A stretch of 14,511 bases of DNA from Treponema sp. (GCA_016293645.1 JAEDDW010000045.1:1-14511); one strand, 5' to 3'; positions 6,036-14,331 are shown, counted from the first letter of the stretch. The notes: generated by a model from the sequence alone, not told the origin. A program made the numbers and translations.

Positions 6036-6698
6036 TTACTCCGAAAGAAGGAAGTTGTTGTAGTTGTTTGCAGATGACGGCGGATCATAAATGAAACGCT
6101 GGTCACTGATATTGGAATTCAATTTGTAATTGAAAATGTCAAAAATGTAATCCTCATCCTGGGCCGTAGTTGCATGGACGCGGCGAATGAGTTTGGTGGA
6201 AGGATCCACGGAAAGTTTGATCTCACGGAAAGATTCCGTTGCGGAACGTCGCTGAAGCAAAAGATTCACAACCATCTCATCACTGCCATCATCAAGGGGA
6301 ACAGCATCCTGCCCTGACTGATAGGCTACGGTATAGTAACGTCTCATCAGTGAAAGTCCTTCAGCAGTAGCGGCGTTTGCTTCATTACCTGAAACATTCT
6401 GCTCAAGGATTGCGGAAGATCCAGGGAGATAGATTGTAAGATCGGAACCATTGAAAAGCACGACCTGTTCAGCAGGATCGGAAAAATCTATTCTGAGCAT
6501 TTCAGGCTGCTTGTAGCTTACTCTTCCAGACATTTCAGTTTTTCCAATTGTAATCGTAACGTCGGCCTCATAATCCTGAACTTCTGAATACCGTTCGCTT
6601 ATGGACTTGAAAAAATCACTGGCTGTGGTAATCCCCTGACAGAAAATTGAAGAAGCCGTCAGAGCCAGACAAAAAGGAATTGAAAAAAACTTTTTCAT
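6036..6698 (-). CDS. lolA: LolA-like outer membrane lipoprotein carrier
   Basis: A 220-residue exported protein. MKKFFSIPFCLALTASSIFC is a signal peptide. The mature part has the LolA/LolB-like beta pattern: an early DYEADVTI strand, SYKQPEMLRIDF near 61-72 (the family's 'kP..~r~~~~~P' region), then LFNGSDLTIYLP. LolA ferries lipoproteins across the periplasm to the outer membrane. The cysteine at position 20 follows a phenylalanine, a poor lipobox, so a soluble periplasmic form is favoured. The ATG at 6698 has GAGG nine bases upstream; an in-frame TTG at 6713 overlaps that site and is less likely. It is first in a tight pair with the RodZ-like gene, behind a good promoter. Confidence 0.8.
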   Translation of the reverse strand: MKKFFSIPFCLALTASSIFCQGITTASDFFKSISERYSEVQDYEADVTITIGKTEMSGRVSYKQPEMLRIDFSDPAEQVVLFNGSDLTIYLPGSSAILEQNVSGNEANAATAEGLSLMRRYYTVAYQSGQDAVPLDDGSDEMVVNLLLQRRSATESFREIKLSVDPSTKLIRRVHATTAQDEDYIFDIFNYKLNSNISDQRFIYDPPSSANNYNNFLLSE

Positions 6699-6772
6699 TA
6701 TATGAAACCTCAAAGCGTTCAGGGAAACTCAAAACAGTCAAATCCCTTAAAGACTATAAATATTCACTATAT

Positions 6773-6801
6773 ATTGTAGAAAAAGAAGCGGATGTGGTCA
6801 A
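6773..6801 (-). promoter_or_regulatory. Sigma70-type promoter of lolA-rodZ
   Basis: On the minus strand, TTGACC (6801-6796) and TACAAT (6778-6773) are separated by exactly 17 bases. The predicted start near 6766 gives a leader of about 68 bases before the lolA ATG. It lies 30 bases after the oxidoreductase stop codon. Confidence 0.65.
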
Positions 6802-6830
6802 CCATCATGAATTTTCATACAAACGGGATC

Positions 6831-7967
6831 TCATTTGGCCACCTTGAGGACTTCCTTGATTTCTTCAAGGATGGCAAGCGCATTTATACCCGTCTGAAGG
6901 TTGGAACGCAAAGCAGCCTTTCCATCAAGATAATCCACCGCATTTTTCACCATGTTGGCAAAATAAAGGGTCTTTTTCGGAGCCTTGCCTTTCTTGTCAC
7001 GGCGAAGAGAATAAAATCCCGAATACAGTCTTGATTTTTCCCTGTGGTAAAACTTAAGGTAACCGTTTCCTATACAGATTCTTCCCTCCGTTCCGTTGAT
7101 GCAGATTTCAAAAGAGAAAAATCTGGATCGTCCGCTCATGGTAATGGAAACATCCGGACATTTTTCCGTAGCATAATGAGCACTCATCTGACGCACATTG
7201 TTTTTTTCATCACGATAGATTCCGGTAACAATCGGATCATGGAGAATGGAATTTACAGTCTTGAATTCAGTACGAAGAGAATCTGAAGAATCATCTTCAC
7301 TAAAAAAACTTCTGCCCTTTTTCTTGTATGGAATTTTTTTCACATCAGAAGGAGTTCCGTCGTCCTCAAGAAAAAAAAGAACGGCATCAACCAGATGTGT
7401 TCCATCGTGAAAGAGACTATAGGCACCGGTTCTTTCCTCAAGAGGATTATAGACACAAAGACTTGAACAAAGCTCGGCACGGATGGACTGCAGCTCACCG
7501 ATCCTGGACATGTATTTTTTTGCGGCGATAAAATCTGCGGCAAATCTTCTTTCATGATTTATCAGAACAGGAACACCGTATTCAACTGATTCCTCACGGA
7601 TTCGCTCCGCCTCACGCAGATTGAGTGCAACAGGTTTTTCAAGTATCACAAGTTTTGGTTTGGATCTGATGGCATCGATCGCCTCACGCATATGGGCATT
7701 TTCATTCACTGCAATCGTCACGATGTCAGTTTTAGTTCTTGAATATAAAGTCGCGCTGTCGGAATAAACGACAGCTTTTTTATTTGCCTCCTGCCAGTGG
7801 ATGAGCCTTGTCTGGTCAGTATCACAGGCTGCGACAAGATTGATTCTTCTGTTTGCATTCAATGCCATTGTGTGGCTTGCAGGCTGTTCACGTTTTTTAT
7901 CATTGCCAAGGGAGTATCCGATACGTCCGCATCCAATCAAAGCAGCTGTGTATTTCTTTCGTCCCAT
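6831..7967 (-). CDS. Gfo/Idh/MocA family NAD(P)-dependent oxidoreductase
   Basis: A cytoplasmic dehydrogenase-like protein of 378 residues. The Rossmann dinucleotide motif is GCGRIG (12-17), followed by an acidic residue ending the second strand (AACDT, 47-51). EKP, the family hallmark with the catalytic lysine, is at 110-112, and NHERRF follows at 137-142. HDGTHLVD (187-194) supplies the conserved active-site aspartate and histidine. The family oxidises or reduces sugars, inositols and related compounds; the substrate cannot be read from sequence. The start at 7967 has GGGGGT eight bases upstream and a TATAAT beyond. The GH32 gene lies upstream on the same strand with a 68-base gap, suggesting but not proving a shared carbohydrate role. 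No terminator is visible after it. Confidence 0.88.
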   Translation of the reverse strand: MGRKKYTAALIGCGRIGYSLGNDKKREQPASHTMALNANRRINLVAACDTDQTRLIHWQEANKKAVVYSDSATLYSRTKTDIVTIAVNENAHMREAIDAIRSKPKLVILEKPVALNLREAERIREESVEYGVPVLINHERRFAADFIAAKKYMSRIGELQSIRAELCSSLCVYNPLEERTGAYSLFHDGTHLVDAVLFFLEDDGTPSDVKKIPYKKKGRSFFSEDDSSDSLRTEFKTVNSILHDPIVTGIYRDEKNNVRQMSAHYATEKCPDVSITMSGRSRFFSFEICINGTEGRICIGNGYLKFYHREKSRLYSGFYSLRRDKKGKAPKKTLYFANMVKNAVDYLDGKAALRSNLQTGINALAILEEIKEVLKVAK

Positions 7968-7988
7968 ATTTTTACCCCCAGATTTTTT

Positions 7989-7994
7989 ATTATA
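7989..7994 (-). promoter_or_regulatory. -10 element of the oxidoreductase gene
   Basis: A perfect TATAAT on the minus strand puts +1 near 7982, leaving a 15-base leader with the GGGGGT ribosome binding site. The -35 region is a T-rich stretch without a clear match. It lies in the gap downstream of the GH32 gene, so the oxidoreductase can be transcribed alone. Confidence 0.45.
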
Positions 7995-8035
7995 CAGTCC
8001 ACGAGAAAAAAAATCTATTTAGCGAAAATGTTGTA

Positions 8036-9502
8036 TCACTTAAGCTGGTAAAATTCATACTCAAGCCGGAACTCATGGGATGCTGCAAAAGTTATTCCGT
8101 CGGCTTCAATAGGAGAATAAAACACATTTGTGAAGGCATATCTTCCATCACAGACAAAAAGCTCGGCACTGCTTATGTCACAGATCAGCCTCATATTTAT
8201 TTTTCTGTCTTCCGGAATTTCAAAACGGAACTCACGGAAACTTTCACAGTCCTTCCGGGTTCCGCTTTCGCTTCTATCAAAACTGATTCTTTTATTTTTA
8301 AAATCAAAAATGAATTTACTGCAGCAGTTTTCACCCTTCGCAATTTTCATCTCAAGCCATTCACAATTCTGAGGAACTATAAAAGAAAGAAGAAGGTCAA
8401 AAAATCTACCTTTTACTCCTTTGATCTCTATTTCTTTTTCAGGCGGAAGGTTTTCATCGCCTGCGATTCCATTTTTCCTAAGGGCATCTATTTCCCTGGC
8501 CGGCGATTGAAACAGAACACCGTTTTCAATTTTCAGTTCCCTGGGAAGTGTCATCATGCCTGACCATAAATAGTCATCCGGCGTACTGAAACCTTCCCAT
8601 CGATGCATCCAGGCAATCATCAATCTTCTTCCGTCCGGAGCAAGCGTTGTCTGGGGCGCATAAAAATCAATTCCATAATCAATCTGACTTACATTGTTCC
8701 TGAAGAACTTCCAGGAAGATCTATCCATGGTTCCGGTCATCACCACGCTGTTGTTGCCGTCGTGAAATCCAAGTTCAAGGTCCTCTTTCATTTCCTGGGG
8801 AGATATGATGATCACGTCAGTTCCGTCGAGAGAAAAAAAATCGGGACACTCCCACATCATGCCAAGCTCGCATAAACTTCTGTCAGCAACGGAAACGAAA
8901 TCCCATTTTTCAAGATCCCTGGATTTGAAGATCACAAAGGCACCGCTCCCGTCGTCAGTTTTCAGTACAGCACCTAGAAAATAAGTCTCATTTTCCTTCC
9001 ACAATTTTGGATCTCTGAAATGAGCCTTATCATAATCAAAGGGAATATTTTTTGCCGTAATGGCTGGATTGGAATTTTTCTTTACGTATTTTTTTCCATC
9101 ACCGATCGCGATGGACTGGTTCTGAATTGCATTTCCCTCAATGACACTTGTATATGCAATGATATGGAAAGATCCATCTTCAATTGCAGTTCCGGAAAAA
9201 CATCCGCCCCTGTCAAAAGAACTGTCTGGTGCCAAAGCAGGCTCCAGGAAATTCCACCGGAGCAGATCACTAGTTACAGCATGTCCCCAATGCATCGGTC
9301 CCCATTTATTGCTGTAAGGATGATATTGAAAAAACAAATGGCATTTATTATTGAAAAACGAAAAACCATTCGGGTCGTTTATCCATCCACAGGGAGATGC
9401 CAAATGGAAAGCAGGTCTTTTTGATTTTTCAAATTCTGAAGCTTCCATTATACTAAGACATTTTTTCTGCTTTTCGTCTGCTCTTTCAATTGAATAATCC
9501 AT
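8036..9502 (-). CDS. GH32 beta-fructosidase, probable sucrose-6-phosphate hydrolase
   Basis: A glycoside hydrolase of family 32 that cleaves beta-fructosides such as sucrose or sucrose 6-phosphate. From the ATG at 9502 it has 488 residues, normal for cytoplasmic ScrB/SacA enzymes. Family signatures: WINDPNG (40-46, nucleophile D43), FSGT (102-105), FRDP (162-165, D164 stabilises the transition state) and ECPD (218-221, acid/base E218). A five-bladed propeller would be followed by a C-terminal beta-sandwich. No signal peptide is visible, so it likely acts inside the cell; no transporter or PTS gene lies nearby to name the substrate. The reading frame stays open further upstream, but that extension overlaps recQ and contains the promoter. 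The ATG has no ribosome binding site and sits at the predicted +1. Confidence 0.92.
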   Translation of the reverse strand: MDYSIERADEKQKKCLSIMEASEFEKSKRPAFHLASPCGWINDPNGFSFFNNKCHLFFQYHPYSNKWGPMHWGHAVTSDLLRWNFLEPALAPDSSFDRGGCFSGTAIEDGSFHIIAYTSVIEGNAIQNQSIAIGDGKKYVKKNSNPAITAKNIPFDYDKAHFRDPKLWKENETYFLGAVLKTDDGSGAFVIFKSRDLEKWDFVSVADRSLCELGMMWECPDFFSLDGTDVIIISPQEMKEDLELGFHDGNNSVVMTGTMDRSSWKFFRNNVSQIDYGIDFYAPQTTLAPDGRRLMIAWMHRWEGFSTPDDYLWSGMMTLPRELKIENGVLFQSPAREIDALRKNGIAGDENLPPEKEIEIKGVKGRFFDLLLSFIVPQNCEWLEMKIAKGENCCSKFIFDFKNKRISFDRSESGTRKDCESFREFRFEIPEDRKINMRLICDISSAELFVCDGRYAFTNVFYSPIEADGITFAASHEFRLEYEFYQLK

Positions 9503-9508
9503 GGGAGA

Positions 9509-9537
9509 ATTATAAATCACCATCAAAAAAATGACAA
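9509..9537 (-). promoter_or_regulatory. Promoter of the GH32 gene, leaderless spacing
   Basis: On the minus strand, TTGTCA (9537-9532) and TATAAT (9514-9509) are exactly 17 bases apart. The predicted +1 at 9502 is the A of the GH32 ATG. The intervening six bases (TCTCCC) cannot serve as a ribosome binding site. Confidence 0.65.
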
Positions 9538-9546
9538 TTTTTGTCA
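9532..9546. promoter_or_regulatory. Palindrome in the divergent GH32/recQ promoter region
   Basis: TGACAATTTTTGTCA is a perfect 6+3+6 inverted repeat. One arm is the -35 of the GH32 promoter on the minus strand; the other gives the same TTGTCA reading towards recQ. It may be an operator for a dimeric regulator, or simply two facing -35 boxes. Confidence 0.4.
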
Positions 9547-9584
9547 CCGGACATTTATATATTAATATGGAGGCAATAAAAAAA

Positions 9585-11102
9585 ATGAACAAAGACGAAA
9601 ATATTTTTTCCTCATTCAAAAAAAGTGCGGAAGACATTCAAAGCGATGATAAAGTTCTGCTTGCAGCCCAGAAGGCATTCGGCATAACCTATCTTTATCC
9701 GTGGCAGAGAATAGTCATAGCAAACATCCTCGATGCACAGATTCCAGCACAGGAAAAAGAAGATGAAATCGAAGACGACACAGCATTCTACAAGGGGAAA
9801 CAGATTGTACTTCTTCCAACAGGAGCCGGAAAATCTTTATGTTTTCTTACGCCCTCACTTTTGCTTGAAGGAGCGACAATGGTTTTATATCCTCTTCTTG
9901 CATTGATGTCTGACCAGAAAAGGCGCATGGACGAAGGCGGAATAAAAAGCGTTGTTTTTTGCGGTGGTCAATCACAGGAGACAAGGGAAGATAATTTCAG
10001 ACAGATCCGTGCAGGTGCCAGAATCATCCTTGCGAATCCTGAAGTTCTGCAGAATGAAAAACTGGTCGAACGTCTTTCTAAATGCAACATTGCGCATATC
10101 GCCATTGATGAGGCCCATTGTGTTTCAGAATGGGGTGATACATTCAGACCTGCCTATCTAAATCTTGGAACTGTAATTGAGAAAATTAATCCTCCAGCAG
10201 TCACAGCCTTTACGGCAACAGCATCTCCAAAAGTCCTCTCAAGAATTTCTGAAGTTCTTTTCGGTGGAGAATCTCATGTGGTCAGAAGTGACAGCGACAG
10301 ACCAAACATCCATTATGAAGTCATCAACACCTATGCAAAAAAACGGACAGCTTTTCTTCTTGCCATCGAACGTCCCAAACCGCTCATCATTTTCTGCGGA
10401 ACCCGAGCAAAGTCTGAGGATATGGCAAGAGAACTTGCCGCTTATTACGGAAGTGACCGGGTAAAATTCTATCACGCAGGCCTTGAACGGCAGGAAAAGG
10501 ATAAGGTTGAAAAATGGTTCTATCCAAAGACTGATGCGATCTTATGCTGCACGTGTGCCTTTGGAATGGGCGTTGATAAAAAAGACATTCATACAGTAAT
10601 CCACCTTGAGCCAAGTCCAACAGCAGAAGCCTACATTCAGGAAGCCGGAAGAGGTGGACGTGATGGAAGTGTTGCTGATGCAGTTCTTTTATGGAGTCAT
10701 AAAGACAGTGCAGCTTCGGAGAAATACAAAATCGGCAGCCGCGAAAGAGTTCTTAAGGAATTTGCGGAAAGCAACAGCTGCAGGCGACAGGTTCTTCTTG
10801 ATGCTCTTGGAGGAGAGGAAGCTGCCTGCAGTGGATGTGACATATGCAAACGCGGAGCACCGGCTCCAAAAGCAAGGGATGCCGAAATCATCATGAAGCT
10901 GTTGAGAAAAAACAAAAGAAGATGGACCATGGACGAATTGAATTTTCAAAGCGCCATGGAACTGAACAAAAAAGTAAATGACAGCTGTGAAATTGTTCCG
11001 TACGAACACAGTGACACGGAAGAAATAATTTCACAGCTGAAAGAACAGTCATTGATAAAGGTCTGTTCCTGGCCCTTCAAAAATCTTGTTACATGCAAAT
11101 GA
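9585..11102 (+). CDS. recQ: RecQ family ATP-dependent DNA helicase
   Basis: A superfamily 2, 3'-5' DNA helicase for recombination and repair. From the ATG at 9585 it has 505 residues, against about 610 in E. coli. Motifs: Walker A PTGAGKS (78-84, with GAGKS where RecQ usually has GGGKS), Walker B DEAHC (175-179), TATA (210-213), and motif VI QEAGRGGRDG (352-361). The RecQ zinc site follows, with C399, C415, C418 and C421 (SGCDIC). Only about 84 residues remain, so the winged helix is short or degenerate and no HRDC domain is present. An acidic insert (about 54-68) precedes motif I. GGAGG at 9569-9573 lies 11 bases before this ATG; upstream ATGs at 9531 and 9567 are less well placed. It diverges from GH32 and converges on the protease gene. 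Confidence 0.88.
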   Translation: MNKDENIFSSFKKSAEDIQSDDKVLLAAQKAFGITYLYPWQRIVIANILDAQIPAQEKEDEIEDDTAFYKGKQIVLLPTGAGKSLCFLTPSLLLEGATMVLYPLLALMSDQKRRMDEGGIKSVVFCGGQSQETREDNFRQIRAGARIILANPEVLQNEKLVERLSKCNIAHIAIDEAHCVSEWGDTFRPAYLNLGTVIEKINPPAVTAFTATASPKVLSRISEVLFGGESHVVRSDSDRPNIHYEVINTYAKKRTAFLLAIERPKPLIIFCGTRAKSEDMARELAAYYGSDRVKFYHAGLERQEKDKVEKWFYPKTDAILCCTCAFGMGVDKKDIHTVIHLEPSPTAEAYIQEAGRGGRDGSVADAVLLWSHKDSAASEKYKIGSRERVLKEFAESNSCRRQVLLDALGGEEAACSGCDICKRGAPAPKARDAEIIMKLLRKNKRRWTMDELNFQSAMELNKKVNDSCEIVPYEHSDTEEIISQLKEQSLIKVCSWPFKNLVTCK

Positions 11103-11143
11103 ACACGATGATTTTCAGACCATATGGACAGCCCCGTCTGTCA

Positions 11144-14017
11144 TCAAAACGAAAGATTTTTTTCATTACCCGGGAAAGTAATTGCATACCATATGGAATT
11201 TCCTTCCACCCAATATTTATTGAAGACACGGACAATATCTTCTGCCGTAACCTTTTTCATCTGATCAAGTTCCTTAAGGTCATAGTCTATATCACCATAG
11301 GCCATGAGATTGGTCATGATCCTGAACATTTGTCCGGAAGTCGTTTTAGATTCAGAATAGCTGGCATTGATCCATTTGTTCTTGAAGCTTTCAAGATTAT
11401 CTTCAATCTTTGAAAACTCATAGGTTCCGTCGGAATTACTTTTTTCCACGGAGATCCCTTGGCTCATATAAGACTCAGCTTCCTTCATCGCTTTTCCGAC
11501 ATTTTTATAATCCGAAACTTTAAACAGATAATCCTGACATAAAGGAGCTTTTGAAACAGAAACACTGGAATAAGGAGTATAGCATATTCCATGATTGATC
11601 CTCACAACATTGTACAAAGTCTCGGAATATATCTGGGCCGCGAGAAATGCGGCACAGACATCAGGGTTTCCGGTTTCAGGGCCTGTAAAAATCCTGGCAC
11701 AATATGCAGTTCCAAGACATGATGGATGAGTCAAAACGACAGGATCTTTTTTTTCTATCTTCAAAAGTGGAATATTCTTTTTTTCATATTTTAACCTTTC
11801 GTCAAACACAAGTTTCCCGATCGACTTATTGAGTTCCGCCTTGAGTTTTTTTACATCAATGTTTCCTGTAGCAGCAATAAAGAAATCACCGCCTCCAATT
11901 ATCTGCCTATGAAGCTCCTTCATTTTTTCAGCAGTGATGTTTTTCAAAGACTCCGGAAGAACATTGCCCCGGGATTCAAAAGGATGTCCCTTGTAGATAT
12001 CCTTGATGATATTGTATGACAGAAGAGACGATGGATCGTTCAGTGTTCTTTGCACCTTCTGCGCATTCGAATCTGAAATGTCTTTCATGACATTATCCGC
12101 AAATTTGGGATTTAAGAATCCATCCACAAAAACAGGGACCATCTTGTTGAAGTATCTATCCTGTCCGTACATGTACAGAACAGTTCCAAAAGTCCTGCAG
12201 AATTTTGAAATGGAAACATCATTGTCATAGGCAAGCTTATTTCTTTCTTCCATAGAAAAGGAATCCGATGACATGGACATGACATCAAAGAGACAAGATT
12301 CAAGTCCGGAATATTCAGGCGTAAATTTTTCATAACCACCAAGACAGCCTATGGCAATGGCGTTCATTTTCGAAGTGGTTTTATTTACGTAAAGACGGAT
12401 TCCGTTATTCAAGACCGCAGTCTCATATTTTCTGGTATTACCACCGGCTTTTACAACAGTCTTGCTTTCCCCGGGAACATAAATTTCTTTTTCACTTTCA
12501 TAATCACTGACCGTTGGATAGGTGGAAGGATCAGATGCAAATTTTTCAATCTGCCACCAGACTTTTTCATCTATCTTCACTTCATAAAAACCAGCTTCAT
12601 CGAAATCTTTTTTTATTTTTTCGTAAACCTGAGGATTCACAAGAACTGTCACAAGAGGTTTTCTTTTGATGTAATATTCATCCACAAACGCCTGAACTTT
12701 TTTCTGTTTGATTCCCGGCAGTTTCTTATTGCCTAGAAAATATTCAATATCACCTTCAATCCAGGCTTGCCTTGCAAGACTTACAAGCCCTTCGGCCGTT
12801 TCCGATGCCTGAACCAACAGATCATTGAATTTTTCTTCATACTTCCTGATTTTTTTCCCGGAATATTGATTTTTGTCGCTGCATGATTTCTGGTAAATTT
12901 CATTCTGAACTTCCGCAGTAATTTTTTTCACCCGTGAAACAAGATTGTTTTCCGGATCTCCCATAACTGCATAACATCCGGAAATGCTGTTTTTTCTTGC
13001 TAATGAAACATAGCTTCCGACATAAGTTGGATCTGGAATTCCATATTCCCCGTTTGATGCAAGGGAATTTTTCAGAAGGGAATCCGGATCTGATAGAATG
13101 TAATCAAAATATTGTGCGTAATCCGTATCCTCATAATCATAATCAATATCCGGACCTCTCCATTCAAGCTGAACCTGAGCAAGTCCAGGAGCCATTTTGT
13201 CATAAGGCATCACAAGATATTTCGTTTCAGCAAAAGGATCTTTCGACTGCTGGAGACCGTTGTCTCTAGTCACAAATCCATTGTTGGACCAGGTTCCGAA
13301 TATTTTCTCCACCAGCGAACAGGCTACATCAGGATTTATATCTCCACCAATAAAAACAGCCGAGTTGCATGGAATGTAGAATTCCTTCTGCATGTTACGC
13401 ATCTGAGCGATGGTTGCATTTTTTACAACAGTAAAGCTTCCTCTCGGATCAGTCTCATATGGTCTGTCAGGAAACATTGCAAGATTTCTGAAATAATGAA
13501 GGACATAGGATGGATCCGCCTGTTCCGCCTGAATTTCAGAGAGAACAACTTTTTTCTCATTTTCAAATTCATGTTCATCAAGCAATGGAGTGCGCATCGC
13601 AGCATTCCAGAACGCAAGTCCATTTTCAAGTTTATCAGCAGGAACAGTAAAATAATATCTGACATAATCAGTAGATGTTACGCCATTGTGATCAGCAACA
13701 CCAAGATCGGCCAAGGCACGGTTGATCGACGAAGCATCCTTATGAAGCGCATTGCCTTTGAACAGCATATGCTCATACAGATGGAACAATCCAGCAGTAT
13801 CTTTTGTCTGCCCTATTGCACCGGTTCGTACAGCAACTTCAATATATACAAGCGGAACATCATGATTCTCAACAACGTATAGTTCCAGACCGTTTCCCAT
13901 TTTATAGCGGAACAATCCATCAATTTTAGTTTTTTCCGCAGAACAAAAAAATCCGACAGAAACAAAAAGGAAAACAGACAATATTTTTCTTAGACAATTA
14001 TTACAAAAATTTTTCAT
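11144..14017 (-). CDS. Exported M16 family zinc metallopeptidase (pitrilysin/insulinase type)
   Basis: A 957-residue protease of the inverted-zincin M16 family. A basic and hydrophobic N-terminus (about 1-27, FCNNCLRKILSVFLFVSVGF) is a signal peptide, so it acts in the periplasm or at the outer membrane. The zinc motif HxxEH is HLYEH at 79-83 (E82 catalytic), with the third ligand probably E161 in VVLSEIQAE. The length fits two tandem M16 units, the second (from roughly residue 520) without a zinc motif, as usual in this family. The start at 14017 gives a clean signal peptide. A TTG further out (14068) is in frame but extends into the promoter. No ribosome binding site precedes the ATG; it sits at the predicted +1. 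The neighbours do not reveal the substrate. Confidence 0.9.
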   Translation of the reverse strand: MKNFCNNCLRKILSVFLFVSVGFFCSAEKTKIDGLFRYKMGNGLELYVVENHDVPLVYIEVAVRTGAIGQTKDTAGLFHLYEHMLFKGNALHKDASSINRALADLGVADHNGVTSTDYVRYYFTVPADKLENGLAFWNAAMRTPLLDEHEFENEKKVVLSEIQAEQADPSYVLHYFRNLAMFPDRPYETDPRGSFTVVKNATIAQMRNMQKEFYIPCNSAVFIGGDINPDVACSLVEKIFGTWSNNGFVTRDNGLQQSKDPFAETKYLVMPYDKMAPGLAQVQLEWRGPDIDYDYEDTDYAQYFDYILSDPDSLLKNSLASNGEYGIPDPTYVGSYVSLARKNSISGCYAVMGDPENNLVSRVKKITAEVQNEIYQKSCSDKNQYSGKKIRKYEEKFNDLLVQASETAEGLVSLARQAWIEGDIEYFLGNKKLPGIKQKKVQAFVDEYYIKRKPLVTVLVNPQVYEKIKKDFDEAGFYEVKIDEKVWWQIEKFASDPSTYPTVSDYESEKEIYVPGESKTVVKAGGNTRKYETAVLNNGIRLYVNKTTSKMNAIAIGCLGGYEKFTPEYSGLESCLFDVMSMSSDSFSMEERNKLAYDNDVSISKFCRTFGTVLYMYGQDRYFNKMVPVFVDGFLNPKFADNVMKDISDSNAQKVQRTLNDPSSLLSYNIIKDIYKGHPFESRGNVLPESLKNITAEKMKELHRQIIGGGDFFIAATGNIDVKKLKAELNKSIGKLVFDERLKYEKKNIPLLKIEKKDPVVLTHPSCLGTAYCARIFTGPETGNPDVCAAFLAAQIYSETLYNVVRINHGICYTPYSSVSVSKAPLCQDYLFKVSDYKNVGKAMKEAESYMSQGISVEKSNSDGTYEFSKIEDNLESFKNKWINASYSESKTTSGQMFRIMTNLMAYGDIDYDLKELDQMKKVTAEDIVRVFNKYWVEGNSIWYAITFPGNEKNLSF

Positions 14018-14023
14018 ACCAAT

Positions 14024-14052
14024 ATTGTGAAGTAAAAAATGATTTGTGACAA
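14024..14052 (-). promoter_or_regulatory. Promoter of the M16 peptidase gene, leaderless spacing
   Basis: On the minus strand, TTGTCA (14052-14047) and CACAAT (14029-14024, four of six consensus bases) are 17 bases apart. The predicted +1 is 14017, the A of the ATG. The -35 sequence is identical to that of the GH32 promoter. Confidence 0.5.
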
Positions 14053-14107
14053 TGTAACGACGATTCAAAAAGTTTGTTTATTTATTGTACATTCAAGAAG
14101 GTACCAA

Positions 14108-14254
14108 ATGAAAAAAACGAAACTGAAAAAAATATTCGCAATCACATTCTCTGCGGTATCCATCACAGCAGTAATAATCGCAAACAACAGATGCAATAAA
14201 AATATTCCTTCATCCGGAACACACACTGCCACAAAAGAAACATTCAATCCATAG
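14108..14254 (+). CDS. Short exported or membrane-anchored ORF of unknown function
   Basis: Encodes 48 residues. A basic start (MKKTKLKK) and a hydrophobic stretch (about 9-25) form a signal peptide or anchor, followed by only about 23 polar residues (NNRCNKNIPSSG and on). AGAAGG ends six bases before the ATG, a proper ribosome binding site. I do not recognise the family. Such a short mature part suggests either a genuine small peptide or the 5' remnant of a longer gene cut by the repeats that follow within about 80 bases. It diverges from the M16 gene across 90 bases. Confidence 0.45.
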   Translation: MKKTKLKKIFAITFSAVSITAVIIANNRCNKNIPSSGTHTATKETFNP

Positions 14255-14331
14255 TAAACAGCCCATAAGTCTAGTATCGTAGCATCCAAGAAAACAACCG
14301 CTTCCATCCAGGCCCTCTGACCGCAAAGAGT

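Noticed and set aside
6721..6747. Structured regulatory leader of lolA
   Set aside because: The only stem seen is AGGGA/TCCCT, 5 bp with a 17-base loop; not convincing.
9503..9637. 45-residue hydrophobic N-terminal extension of the GH32 protein as a signal peptide
   Set aside because: It would translate through the promoter and into the recQ start. The hydrophobicity comes from AT-rich promoter DNA.
11126..11135. GGACAGCCCC matching the terminus of the element at 204-364
   Set aside because: Only a 10-base match with no partner arm nearby; probably chance.
11103..11146. Bidirectional terminator between recQ and the M16 gene
   Set aside because: GACAG/CTGTC and CAGAC/GTCTG stems are only 5 bp and compete. 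No T-tract directly follows, so it is too weak to annotate.
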